DNA of 64,000 bases from Chrysolina oricalcia (Eukaryota; Arthropoda; Insecta; Coleoptera; Chrysomelidae): assembly GCA_944452925.2 (NCBI GenBank), contig OX101809.2, positions 49,641,663 to 49,705,662 of the forward strand. Direction: 5' to 3'. Every line of letters begins with the position of its first letter. Positions within the stretch are counted from its first letter, which is position 1. This document shows, piece by piece, positions 1 through 11,793 of this stretch. The notes under the pieces were generated by a model. That model searched no databases. It saw only the letters and a program-made list of their open reading frames with translations, and had not been told where the DNA came from. Position numbers and translations under genes: made by a program.

Positions 1-163
1 AGTTTCGATCATCTTTTGTCCATATAACCTAACGTTTCGAACATCATCAGAACCATCATAATTTTAAATTGTTCAAGATGGAAAATCAATAGTTTTACTT
101 ATTATCACTTCACCATATATGGCAAGGAATATTTCATTGAATTATTATTATTATTTCTAGAAA

Positions 164-373
164 ATGGATTGTAATAAAATAAATGAAACTGCAGGTCTGA
201 AAGAACTTCTGAGCCTGAAAGAGCTATCCAAGGGAGACGTACATAAAATACTGGACTTGGAATTAACTGAATTTAAACACGGTCCTTGTTGCATTTTGGT
301 GCAATTGGAGAAGTGTAAGGTGATTCTTCCGAAGCGGTATTTGGAACCTGTAAAAGAACAAATTCACGACTAA
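164..373 (+). CDS. small ORF, possibly a Polinton accessory gene
   Basis: A 69-residue reading frame with its own ATG, about 520 bases before a Polinton DNA-polymerase remnant on the same strand. The protein is hydrophilic and contains a short leucine- and lysine-rich start, a central hydrophobic strand (CCILVQLEKC) and an ILPKRY motif near the end. Small ORFs ending in a similar L-P-[EK]-R-[YF] motif occur beside insect Polinton-type polymerases, which is why I keep this one; that link is from memory of the family and not proven here. It could equally be a chance ORF. Function unknown. Confidence 0.35.
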   Translation: MDCNKINETAGLKELLSLKELSKGDVHKILDLELTEFKHGPCCILVQLEKCKVILPKRYLEPVKEQIHD

Positions 374-895
374 TACGTATAGTTTGGTGATCGAGAAATA
401 AATAGGAAAAAGTGTGGAAATGTGTGTTAATAGAGAATAGTGTCTAACGGTGAGTGAAACATGACAAATCATATGACACTAAGGTAAACACGATTAAACA
501 CGATTAAATTTCCACAGATTTCCACAGATCTGTGGAAATTTAATCTAATTTATACTATGAATTTCCATCAAGTAAAGGCCACGGCAATCCAAAAAATGAC
601 AAATCACTTTGCAATCAAATATCTTCTAACGTGAAAGTATGTCAACATTAAGTAGAACAATCAAAACTCAAGAGCAAAAACAAAATCTTTCAGTTTAGGT
701 TGAAAAATTCATTTCTCTCATCAATAAGACAATTCAAAAATCAAATTTAAATATGGGCCAGTAAAATAAATTGGTATCAAATTTGGCTATTTTGAAAAGA
801 ATCAAAATTTTATGTAAAGTTTCCCATCGAGGTGATGGGTTGCGTCGACGACGTAGTGACCGTTTCCGATGGGTTGAATCTCAGTCAGCTTTTAA
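374..895. other. spacer with one 42-base palindrome
   Basis: No reading frame worth calling. It contains an imperfect palindrome at 503-544 (arms reading ATTAAATTTCCACAGA and its complement around a short duplicated spacer). The rest is AT-rich and featureless to my eye. Confidence 0.6.
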
Positions 896-3110
896 TTGTC
901 GCATAAGAACTGGGTAATATTAAATTTAAAACATATTGACACCCCTCAATTTTTGGAAGACGCATTCTTCCTGTTTAAATCACGTATTCAAAATAGTTTG
1001 AAGACATTTCACATGATTAAGATGAACACAATATTTTGTGGAGAATTTATTATGGTTAGTGGGGAAAATGACATTGAAGTCAAATATTTCAACACAAAGA
1101 ATGAAATTATCGATCAAGGCACACATGTCAAAGTATGGTGTAGAGACTATGTAATTGATGAAATTTTAACAAATTGAGTGAATTTCAATAAAAACAGTCG
1201 GGGTGGGCCTTAAAATCTATTCTACCTTTAGAGATCGGGATCAATGAACTCCAGGTAGGCAATGGATCATCATTCATTGGAATACCTACTGAAATAGCCG
1301 AAAAACTAGCCTGTCTCAGTGCAATAAATCCAAATGATTTTAGCTGCACTGTTTCCTGTTGAGAAAAACCCTGCCAGACTTTCACACTAAAATCTATTTC
1401 TAAACTGAATAATGAGGGATTAGAATTTCCTGTGAATATTCAAAAGATAGGAAAATTTGAAAAACTGATACTGAAACTGATGATATATCCATTAATGTGT
1501 TTGCCTTGGAATTGTTCGAGTTGGGAGATACATTGTTTTATAAAACTGTGCCTGTCAGACTCACAAATAATAAAAAGGAAAAACATATTAATACAAAATA
1601 TTTATTTTCCACAACCTAAAAATGATGAACCTCTGGAACATAATGATAACTTTGAAATTAAATTCCACTGTTTTATTAAAAATTAGATATGCATGAGGAA
1701 TATTGTAAGGATAGAACAAAAACCAAAATTAGTTTTTCCACCAGATATAGTCATATTCAATTCAAAGACATTATGGTAAAGGAGAAGCTTCCTTTCATAA
1801 TATATGGCACTTTTGAAACCTCATAAAGATGATGAATCAAAAAAGACAAAAATGTCAAGAACATGAGGTATTCAGTGCAGGATTCTATTTCAAATGTAAT
1901 TATGATGATAGTTTATCTTATTTCAAATCACATCGAATCACATTTAGGTCAGGACTGTATAAAGTGGTTTGTTAATGAAATTGAAAGTACCGAAAAATTT
2001 GTAATGTCGAAATTAACTCACATTGTTCCCATGCAGACCAATATTGATTTGGGAAAAGTTTGGTAAAGATGATATAATAGTTCGATGGGGTTGCAATAGG
2101 GTGGGCTCATCAGGGGTGCAATTTGAACTACCGTTAGAGTCATGGGATACCAATAGTGTTTAATAATTTGGGCGGTTATGATAGTCATTTTTTGATTCGA
2201 GATTTATCCAAATTCAGATGTATCACTTTATTACCAATCAATAAGGAAAAATATATCAGCTTTACAGTGTATGATGATACAAATCTGCAATTTCGTTTCA
2301 TTGGCTCCTATCGCTTCATGGGTTCTAGTTTAGATACGTTAGCCAGTTTATTGAGTAAGAGTCATGTACTGGAGAGATAATTCTTACATTTAGATGAGGA
2401 AAACCCTAAGCTGTTGAACCGAAAAGGACTTTCTTGTTATGATTTTGTAGATTCATATGGAAAATTGAATAGTATAGAACTACCCTCCATTGAGAACTTC
2501 TATAATAGACTGAAAGATTCAAATATATCAGATGACTATCAACATGCTGAAAATGTGTGGAACGCATTTCAAATCACCAATTTAGCTTAATATTGTAATT
2601 TATATATGAAAACAGATATTTTACTGTTGGCAGATATTTTTGAGGAATTTCGCTCCAACTGTCATAACACATGCGGCTTAGATACAGTAGTTTTTTACAC
2701 TTTGTCCGGATATACGTGAGCGTGTGGGTTAAAATATACAGGGTGTAAATTCTCAAAGATTATGATACGATTTTAATTTTAATACCTGGTGGTAGACAAA
2801 GAAAAATATATCATTCATTATCGAAATTTAAAACAAGCCCTTCTCCATGGGTTAAAATTAACAAAAATCCACAGAGTATTCAAATTTAATCAAAAACTTT
2901 GGTTGAAGCCATACATTGAACTCAATACCAAGCTTTGAGCCAGTGCGACCAGTGATTTTGTCCGAAATTTATTTAAATTAATGATAAATAGTCTATTTGG
3001 TAATACGATGGAAAACATACGTAAGCATCGAAATGTTGAGCTATCTACCCTTTTTGCAACCCTCGAGTGGGTTATGTGATTTGACAACACAAAATTAGTA
3101 AAATTGTAAC
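896..3110 (+). pseudogene. Polinton/Maverick protein-primed DNA polymerase B, decayed copy A
   Basis: Read across three frames, this stretch gives an almost continuous match to the insect Polinton polymerase: an N-terminal segment (896-1177, ending in a KYFNT..EII block), a segment with GLEFPVNI..KFEKL (1420-1500), a HE-Y-C zinc-like remnant (1690-1710), a block with GQDCIKWFVNEIE (1945-1990), the exonuclease-region NNLGGYDSHFLI (2157-2195), LPINKEKYISF, then the YMKTDILLLADIFEEFR block (2605-2655) and NLFKLMINSLFGNTMENIRKH (2965-3030). Several stops and frameshifts break it, and the YTDTDS polymerase active site is absent because the match stops near 3110. Protein-primed family B polymerases replicate Polintons, which are virus-like transposons. 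Clearly dead. Order of motifs and strand are consistent throughout, so the family call is strong. Confidence 0.85.
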
Positions 3111-3299
3111 AAATGGAAAATAATATTTTCAGTAAAATGTTTCATATTTTAGGCCAATTATGTTCAATCCGCAGCTGCGGATCGCTTCACAAACTGGTAG
3201 AAGAAATCCAATATAAATTAGGTAATAAAACAAATATAACACAGACTAACTCAGACTTCCGTGGAAATAGTTATACTATAGTATAGTATAGTTAAGTAT

Positions 3300-5390
3300 G
3301 AATACAGGTATAACATCATAACCCATAACAAGAGAGATCTGATCTGTTTCACTACGGTGGTTATTCATACCTTCAATGGAATTCATTGTGGATTTACAAG
3401 AATGTTTACGAACCAATGAACTGAAAAATACCCCACATTCTATTTTCATTGGGGATTTAAACATCGATATTCTAAAAAACGATGAATGTAGCAGTGAATA
3501 TTTAAATACCATGAAAGAATCTGGGTATATCTCTGTAATAAATAATGAAACAAGAGTACAACATAACAGCGGCACTTGCATAGACCACATATTTGTCAAG
3601 TATGAACAAAATATCACAGATCGCATAATGCCTTTGATAGTTCAAACAAATATCACAGACCATTATACCGTAGCATTACAAATGATTCTTGATAACGACA
3701 AACCAACTACAAACAAAATTACTTCTAAGAAATATATCAATCATGAGAAATTACAAAACATCCTGCAGAATATCTCTTGGCACACGGTATATTATGAACC
3801 CGACCCTGACGCTGCCACAAATAAATTCCTTGAAATTCTGACTCATACCATAAACGACTGTACAACCATTAAAAGAGTCAAACGGAAAAATAATAAAATA
3901 GCACCGTGGATTTCAAATGCTCTGGTTAAAAATACGCGAAAACATCCCAATAATGTTCAGCTAAAGATGTATTATAATAATTATAGAAATAAATTAACAA
4001 GATTAATAAAAAAAGCTAAATTTGATTATTACCAACGCCAAATAAATATTAATATCGCCGATACAAAAACACTCTGGAATATTGTACGGGAAATTAGTAA
4101 AACTAAAAATAAAAAAGGGAGTATAGATTCAATTAAAAACGAATTTGGAGAATTAACAAAGGACAAGAAACAAATTGCAAATAATTTTAACAACGTCAAA
4201 TTATAGACCACATAGAAATATTTCCATTAATTCATTTGTTTTTCTTCCAACTGGCGGTAATAAAATTGACATTATAGACTTAAAAAATAAAAAGACAGCT
4301 GGCATAGATGAAATCCGAGCTGAAACCATCAAGTCTATTTGCCATTATTTCAAAGAATCTCTCACCTACATTATCAATAATTGTATGGAAAAAAGAATTT
4401 GGCCTAAAGCGTTCAAGGAAACTGTTGTGATACCTGTATTTAAAAAAGGCAGACCAATTTCATTAATAACGCACCTTACAAAAAAATTTGAAAATATTCT
4501 CAAGAAAAGGTTAGCTGCTTACTTAACAAAGTATAATCTGTTATCTAACCAACAGTATGGTTTTAGAGGAAATCTCTCCACACAAGATGCAATATTGTCA
4601 ATCACCTCAAGGATATCCACTGCTCTGGAAGAAAATTTGCCAAACTTATGTATTTTTATTGATTTGTCGAAAGCGTTCGATTCAGTAAGTCATGACCTAC
4701 TCCTACAGACACTGGAAGATATAGGAATCAGAAACAAATGTCTCAAATTATTTGAAAATTATCTGAACAATAGATTCCAATCTGTGAGAGTAGACAATGT
4801 AAAGAGCGACAAGAGGAAAATAGAGTATGGCGTGCCTCAGGAGACTGTATTAGGCCCTATCCTATTTAGTATATATGTTAATGGCATGTTTTCGTTAAAG
4901 AGTCGGGGGGAGATATTGGGATTTGCTGACGATACTGCAATCTTTTACAAAGCAAATACTTGGCAAGAGTTGAAGGACATTGTAGAATCAGATTTTCCTT
5001 TGATAAAAAACAGGCTAGAACACAAATTATTAACTGTAAATTTAGAAAAACATATTATATGTCATTTAGTTGCAATAAATCGAACACTCCACCCTTCGAA
5101 AGTCTAACGATAAACGCCATTGGACAACATCATACTATTCTGCCAGAGAAAAAAGTGAAATATCTAGGCGTTATAATGGATACAAACCTCAAATGGGACG
5201 CACATATAAATTATATATGCAACAAACTAAGATTCATTATACATAAATGTAAGTACTTGAAAAATATTCTACCTTTTTACCAACTAAAAGTCTTGTATCA
5301 TGCTTTGGTGGAAAGTCACCTGAGATATAGTATAGTGTGCTGGGGAGGCGCATTAAAAACACACCTTCGTCCCTGGAAAATCTGCAAAGG
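3300..5390 (+). mobile_element. jockey-like LINE (non-LTR retrotransposon), 5'-truncated, frameshifted
   Basis: Frame 3376-4206 encodes the C-terminal half of an APE-type endonuclease (IFIGDLNIDI, GTCIDHIF, ITDHYTVAL: the D-N, D-H and final D-H signatures). A second frame from about 4255 to 5107 carries reverse transcriptase: TAGIDEI, RPISLITHLTKKFE, QQYGFR, FIDLSKAFDSV, GVPQ..VLGPILF and the active site FADDTA at about 4920. Frame 4960-5448 adds the thumb (VKYLGVIMD, HLRYSIVCWGG). A small deletion before RPIS and at least two frameshifts make it inactive. It lies directly downstream of the Polinton polymerase remnant and probably inserted into it. Confidence 0.85.
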
Positions 5391-5862
5391 AGATAATATT
5401 TATAATAATAATAATAATTTGTCTTTATTCATTTTGTCAACTATTTAGGAATACATTGAATTAGGGTGAATTAAATTAACAATATGAAAGGGCGGAATTC
5501 AGTCGCCCTTATCCGGAGATAATGGTGACTGCTCTTCCATCCAACCCATTTCATCTTGAAAATCTTATTATTATAAATAAAATGTGTTTGAAAGTTCACT
5601 AATAATGTAGCCTTCTTTTTTACATCGTTATTAACATTTTTTTAAATTCTTTCAATGATATTGTCTGCTGTTTTATATTTTATATTTTTTAAATTTCTAC
5701 ATTATTGTTAGTGTTAAGTTATTTTATTATACATGCGAAACAAGTGTTCTTGCACTTATCGCTTGGAGATATTTATTATAATCAACATTTTGATCATAAT
5801 CTATATATTGTATTTGCCTAATAAATATCTTTATTATTATTATTATTATTATTATTAGAGGC
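5391..5862. repeat. LINE 3' tails with (TAA)n and (ATT)n runs
   Basis: A TAATAATAATAAT run near 5403-5418 followed by a TTTATTCATTTTGTC block looks like a minus-strand LINE 3' end, while 5560-5860 is AT-rich 3'-UTR-like sequence ending in an ATT trinucleotide run at 5830-5860, typical of a plus-strand LINE tail. No ORF. Confidence 0.5.
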
Positions 5863-6343
5863 TTGACCAAGTTGACAGCACTGCTGTTTGCTCAGCTTCT
5901 TACGTATTTGTCAAAAAGTCAAGGATTCAATCTCGTCCTCGAATTTGAAACCAACAACCGTTTCCTCACAGTTTAGGTGTGTGTGGGCGGCTAATTAGGC
6001 ATAGCCCCGGGAGATTGTTTCTTTTACCTTTTTTGCCTGAGACGTAATAATCGTTTGCTAAAATCGTTCTTTGGGAGAACTATTGAGATTCGGGATCAAA
6101 AAGATCTAGATACTTGATAAAAAGCGTTACCTTAGTTTTTATTAGGTATCTCACTAAAATGTCAATGGCACGTGGAGTGAAAGATGATCACTGCATGAGC
6201 TGTGGGGCCTGACTGTTCGATTTTCACCTTCGAGTCAGATATCGGCCAGAGAATTTCTCGTTGCCTATTGACTGGGCGCGATTTGTCGATTCATTTACAA
6301 TTCGGGGTTCATTACGAACGGCGTATACCGAAACTACACCGTT
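5863..6343. other. unassigned spacer
   Basis: No recognisable coding sequence. The base composition is more GC-rich than the neighbourhood. Nothing else is seen in it. Confidence 0.5.
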
Positions 6344-7072
6344 AAGGCCTGGTTTCTCTGACTGGATCGGTCCCGAAATAATTCGGTGATATAGAACGAA
6401 AAGTTCGTTAAAGTTTTCGGTGAAACCCAGTAATGTGTAGAACATAGAAGTGGTTTGTATAGAAGATCGGAACGAAATTTCGGGATTGTTCGTTGATAGC
6501 AGTCTGAATCCAACCACTTTTGATTTGAACGAACTGTAAACGGCGCAGTTCTCCGAACTTTGTGAAAACGTTCTGTACTTCCGCATTTATTATCAATGTA
6601 GAACTTCTTATATTACCTAGATTAAAGTAAAAGATGTTCGTCGGTAAGAAATACAACAAATTGGACTTCTGTTCTAGAGCATGAGATATTAATTGAAAGA
6701 GAAAATCCTCCGTCATTTGCAAAACAATTAAAAAGTAACAAGATCATGAAAATAAAAGATAACATTTGGGCAAAAGTTGCAAAGGAAATGGGAGAATTCG
6801 GATATAACAATTATTCATAAACTCCTTCTGTCGGCCTATTCTCAAACATTTTTCAAAACTGTATTATTTTCGGTAGACACTTCTAATAACGCAGACTCAT
6901 CATCATCATCCTGTTCTTCTTCTAAAACTATATCGCAACGAATGGAAAGTCTTCAGACAAACCACACGAAACGAAACTTCGGAACGAACTTCAATTCTTT
7001 CAATGTAGGACATTCTATACGCGAATGTCGCCGAAATATTTCGGGCCGATCCAGTCAGAGAAACCAGGCCTT
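6344..7072. mobile_element. non-autonomous DNA transposon with about 55-bp terminal inverted repeats
   Basis: The left end begins AAGGCCTGGTTTCTCTGACT and the right end is its near-perfect complement (ends GAAACCAGGCCTT at 7072); similarity continues about 55 bases inward through a CCGAAATA-TTCGG block. Size is 729 bp. Inside, on the plus strand at about 6655-6820, a broken frame (SFAKQLK, IWAKVAKEMGEFGY) resembles the Myb/SANT or MADF-like helper protein of PIF/Harbinger transposons, but the match is weak. No clear target-site duplication. The ends are certain, the superfamily is a guess. Confidence 0.65.
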
Positions 7073-7104
7073 TTCACAACTTTCGACAAAAATAACTACA
7101 AACT

Positions 7105-7830
7105 AACGTAGTTTTCGGAAAAAACATAAAAAGCATAAGGAAACACCATGGTTTCCAAGTGGCAGGGGCGATATGGCGCGAAAAATTTAATTTATCATCT
7201 GAATTTCTGACTCGAACTATCTTCGATGAGGACCTCGTCGCTATGGAGATGGCAAAGTCGGATTTGCTGTTCAATCAGCCCCTTTATATCAGAATATCAA
7301 TACTTGATATTTCCAAGGTGTGCGTGTACGATTTCCATCACGGCTTCATGATGGAAAAATACATGAGAGACCAGTGCAAGTTGATGTACACGGATACAGA
7401 CTCGATGATTCACGAAATTGAATCGGAAGACATTTATCAATTTTTTTAAGTCAAACATTGAAAAATTCGATACGAGAGACTACTCCACTAAAAACCCATT
7501 TTGCATTCCTCTCAAAACCAAATAGTCCTCAGATTTGTTGTGATTCCGTATATGGTGGGAATTGTGTAAAAAAATACAGAGATGTGAAATTCAGCGTTGT
7601 TCAAAATAAAATCACTTTTGAAGACTATTTCGAATGTCTGTAAAATCAAAAAGGGAAAAATCACTTCGCAACGCAGTTTAGGTTCCTTTGCTCACGTTTT
7701 TAGTGTTGCACAGACCAAAGTCGCTATGAGCCCGCACTATGAAAAACGCTGTTTGATTGCCGGCTCTCATGATACTCATGGAGACATCACACTTTCTCAA
7801 ATATGTAATTCTTTCAGAAACTGATTGACA
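7105..7830 (+). pseudogene. Polinton/Maverick DNA polymerase B, decayed copy B (active-site part)
   Basis: Begins with a VFGKNIKSIRKH block (7105-7140) equivalent to the last block of copy A, then WQGRYGA, TIFDEDLVAMEM, LDISKVCVYDFHH and the polymerase active-site motif LMYTDTDSMIHEIES (7382-7426). The C-terminal part follows in other frames: FDTRDYSTKNPFCIPLK (7468-7520), KITFEDYFECL (7609-7642) and VAQTKVAMSPHYEKRCLI (7710-7760). Frameshifts and stops separate the pieces. Because its start overlaps the end of copy A in protein terms, this is a second copy and not simply the displaced remainder of copy A. It is richer in GC than copy A. Confidence 0.85.
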
Positions 7831-8389
7831 TGGCAGATACTTTGCAAAATTTGAGTTATTAAGAAACCATCATAGCCGCATCATGCCAAGTTCAATTTAT
7901 AAATTTTGTCTTTGTCGTGGTCCATTACGGAGAATATTGTCAAAATGTGGGACACCGAAAAAGAGGGGTAATTTTTATATCAGGCCAAGGCGAACGACCT
8001 TCTTACAGTTTGACTCGTTTAGAGTATATATTATGATGTCAGTGAAAGAAATGAAGCTGTCAACGCTCATGACTAGTCTATGCATTTCAGCGAAGATATG
8101 TTTTGCGTATGGTTGAATCAGTACTATTTCCACAGTACCAGAGATCATAAACACATCGTTTACAATATAAATAGCAGAAATGATTTGTACCAAAATCCTC
8201 CCATGCGAACTTGCTGAAAGACAGGATTACGGAGATACTGTGGATCCGCACACGAGACACTACAGGTACGAAACTCCGAGCAAAACTTATTCCACACTGC
8301 AGAGTTAAAATGTTTGTGTGTCGAAACTCGTGGGTGGCGTTACACATTCCGTTGTGATGGCTTCTTTGTAGTGTCACAAACTCAACTCT
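7831..8389. other. unassigned sequence between polymerase remnant and LINE
   Basis: Small frames on both strands (for example 8087-8377 minus) match nothing I know. It may be further decayed Polinton sequence, since it follows the polymerase C-terminus directly. Confidence 0.4.
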
Positions 8390-10500
8390 GTCTAATTAGA
8401 TATGTTAGCAGCTGATACTTCCTCTACAAAAAGAATAAAGGATGTTCTGAATGCATATGCTCTAGATCAAGTAATTAACGAACCCACTCGTTTGAGTCCA
8501 ACTAGTGCAAAAGTCATTGATTTGATTATCTCGTCCGAGAAAATTCACCTAAAAAACACATTCGTTAAAGATACGGGCTTATCGGACCACTGCATGGTAT
8601 CTTGTTCTATAGGATCTACGATTAAACCTACCAAACCTTTCCTATATACGTTTCGCAACTTCAAAGCCTTCGTCCTCAACACATTTTTAGTCGATCTTGA
8701 ACTTATCGACTTCTCACCTGTTATTCTATCCGAATATATCGATGATAAAATCTGTATATTTAACAAAATTATAATTGCGCTGTTCGACTTCCATGCCCCA
8801 TTAAGAACTATCAGGGTTAGTCAACCAAAAGCTCCTTGTATCACTGAAGTTGTTAAAAAAAATATGTCTCTAAGAGATAGGGCTCTCGGTAAATTCAAAC
8901 TCACGACAGAATTAAGACATTGGAATTAATACCAAGATTTGCGAAACGAAACTAAATATGCTATAATTCGGGAATAAAAACTTCAAATTCAACTTAAAAA
9001 ATAATAGACAATTCTGGAAAGAACTAAAAAATATGAAAATCCATTCCAAAAAGTCATGTCAAGCTATCCCGGAACACGGAACATTTGGAACACCCTCAAG
9101 ATATCAATGACTATTTCATTAATTCTTCCACAAGTGATCTCTCTCCTGACGTTAACACGCTGAATTTCTACTTGAATAACACTCGACCAGATATAAACAA
9201 CTTCAGTTTCACCCCCACCACTGTGGCAGAATTATACAAAGTCCTCCTTTCTATAAAATCCAAGGCATACGGGGTCGACAAAATAAATACAGACATGCTG
9301 TTGTATTGCTGCCCTATAATTCTTCCTATTCTCTGCCACGTCTCCAACTTCTGTATAGATCACAATGTCTATCCATCTCTATGAAAAAGAAGTTATATTA
9401 TACCACTATCCAAAATACCCAATCCTGAAGACTCTAATGGAAGCTTATCTAAACAACCGTGAACAAGCTGTCTTAGTAGAACAAGACTGTTCTGACTTTC
9501 TGTCCGGTGTTGTTTATACTCTACACCCATGAATTTCAAAATCATTTGAAATTCTGTAGCAGTCACTTTTATGCAGATGACACCCAGTTATACATATCGT
9601 TCTCTGAAAGAGATTTGCCCCTAGCAAATTTTCAACTTACTTCTGATTTGGAAGGTATCATCTCGATATCTGAAAAATTCTGCCTATCTATAAACCCTTC
9701 CAAATCCTCCGCTATCCTATTTGGTAAAAAGGTCGCCCGAAGTCGCTGTATTCACTCGATCATGATAAAAATTGGGGATAATACAATTCCTTTTTCTGAC
9801 AGCGCAAAAAATCTAGGAATTATTCTCGGCTCGTGTTTCAATTTCAACGGTCATGCCAATCTACTCATTCAGAGAGCTTTCTGTAAATTGATCTATAATA
9901 ATAGAAAAATCTTAGACCGTAGAGGAAAGAAAACTTTATGTGAGTCGTTAGTTCTCTCACATTTGAATTATGCCGACATCATTTATGGTCCTGCCATCAC
10001 CAAAAATGGCGTTAGCCGTTTACAGTTAGTTCAAAATTCATGCGTGCGTTTGATATGCGGACTCAGCAGAAGAAACCACATTTCCGCTCCACTGCAAAAA
10101 CTAGGTTGGCTTAATACCGAAAAAAGAGAACAGTTCACGGATGCATTTTATTCCATAATATAATAACTTCATATACCACCATATTTATACGACAAAATAA
10201 CCTTTCGTACTGACGTCCATCACATTAATATTCGGCACAAATCTCAACTCACACCACCTCTGCACTCTACAGCCCATATCCAATCATCTTTCTCATACAA
10301 TATTACTCGGCTGTACAACAGGATTCCGGAAGATTTGAAAATATTAACCACAGCATGCTGCAAAAACAGACTCAAAAACGATCTATTGTCCGCGAAATTA
10401 TCTCTTTAAGTCTCATTCCTGAATGATTCTCCTCATAATGTTCATGTACTGAAAATTATTTCCCTGTCCCAATACAATAGTATAATAATTTTAAAATAAG
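8390..10500 (+). mobile_element. LINE (CR1/jockey-type), reverse transcriptase core deleted
   Basis: Frame 8402-8929 is the C-terminal half of an APE-type endonuclease (INEPTR, KVIDLIIS, GLSDHCMVSCSI). Frame 9085-9384 is the linker and start of the reverse transcriptase (GVDKINTDML). A deletion near 9400-9440 removes the fingers and part of the palm; the sequence resumes with YLNNREQAV (about 9445), then YADDTQLYISF (9571-9603) and the thumb and C-terminus (KNLGIILGS, LNYADIIYGP, LQLVQNSCVRLI) to 10163, with decayed sequence to about 10420 and a 3' UTR to about 10500. Internally deleted and dead. Confidence 0.85.
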
Positions 10501-10567
10501 ATACAAATATTGATACTCTGTCAAATTGTTGGTTTAGTTTAGTTATTGTTTAGTTTTAGGTTCCATA

Positions 10568-11490
10568 GGTTTTTTTTTTTCAAGAACTTTATTCAAATAA
10601 TGCTACAAGAGTTACATGTATATTACAATATTAATTAGAATTTCTGATAGCAGCACTATCCAAAAAAGGTTATTCCCCAAAAAAAGTGGTTGAACAACAA
10701 TAATAATACTATATAACATTACAACAACAACAGAGTAATACTATTAAAATTCACTTAAAGATATATTGCACAAATGTATCTTAAAATCTAATAATTCTAA
10801 TAATTTATTTTTCACAAAATAACACGATTATACCAGTCTTATTCATTTTTTTGATACAGAAGAAAGAAAATAAAAGAAAATGATGTCAATCATTCGTTGA
10901 GTATACAGGTATGATAACTCTTGATTTTATTCTTAAATATAATGATATTAGAGATATCTATTATTTCCTTGGGAGAGTATTATAAGTTTTCATGCATAGT
11001 GTAATGGGATTATTTAGGCCAATGTTAGTACGTACGGGTTCTATAATAATTCATGTAATGCTTCTTCAACTTCTTGGGTATTTGTTTTGTATAGGTGCAA
11101 TGAACAATTACTGCTGATTTCCTCAAAATCAGCAGATGATGCTGATTGTAAGTTTACATTATTTATTATTGATTTACCTATATTAACAAAATACTGGTTC
11201 ATTTTTTCAGCTATATTTTTGGGATCATCAAGGATTTGTCCCTCAATTTCTAGATTAGTGATCTGACTTCTTTCCTGTTTCAGTTATTTGCGTTTATTCT
11301 CTACAATATTCTTCTGTTTTTTAAACTCTCTAGCTGTATCCTGATTAAATGGATGTTTTATTTTTTCCATGTATAATTTATCGCGTTTTTTTATTAATTC
11401 TAAAGATTCCCTTGTAATCCAATCCTTACCTTCTTTATATTTTATCTCATATTGAGTTTTTCAAAGCTATTTATTTCGTGGCTGTTGATC
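10568..11490 (-). mobile_element. jockey-like LINE 3' part, minus strand, with poly(T)/poly(A) end
   Basis: A T-run at 10569-10580 followed by CAAGAACTTTATTC marks the reverse-complemented 3' end. Reading the minus strand upstream from about 11480 gives the linker region of a jockey-like pol protein (DWITRESLELIKKRDKLY, EFKKQKNIVENKRK, AEKMNQYFVNIGKSI), the part normally just ahead of the reverse transcriptase. The reverse transcriptase itself is missing, so the copy is internally deleted. Stops are present. Confidence 0.65.
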
Positions 11491-11526
11491 AGCTTTTGAA
11501 ATGTTTGTTTGAAATCATTTTGATTT

Positions 11527-11597
11527 ATACAAATCAGTAAAACGCAAAGTCGTCTCCACAATTTAAATTGTGGAGACTGCGTTTTACTGATTTGTAT
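11527..11597. repeat. 71-base near-perfect palindrome (hairpin)
   Basis: Left arm ATACAAATCAGTAAAACGCA followed by TCTCCACAATTT, and the right arm is its exact complement apart from five extra bases (about 11546-11550) in the left arm. There is almost no loop. It abuts the 5' edge of the minus-strand LINE remnant. It could be the tip of a foldback element or a palindromic duplication. Confidence 0.8.
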
Positions 11598-11793
11598 ATC
11601 CAAACCACTCCACTTCGAGATATAAAATGGACTTCTACCACAGATTTTGATTTAGTATGGTCCGTTTGTGAGATAACTTTTTATTAGTCTGTGGAGTTGA
11701 GTGGAAGAAAGCATTCGTTCAACTCTTATTTGAGCTGAACCAGAGCTAACTCTGCCTCTTGATAGATGATAATTATGTAGATAGATAGATAGA
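11598..11793. repeat. spacer ending in a TAGA microsatellite
   Basis: Short AT-rich spacer; (TAGA)n repeats at about 11777-11792 adjoin the 3' end of the next, minus-strand LINE. Confidence 0.6.
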
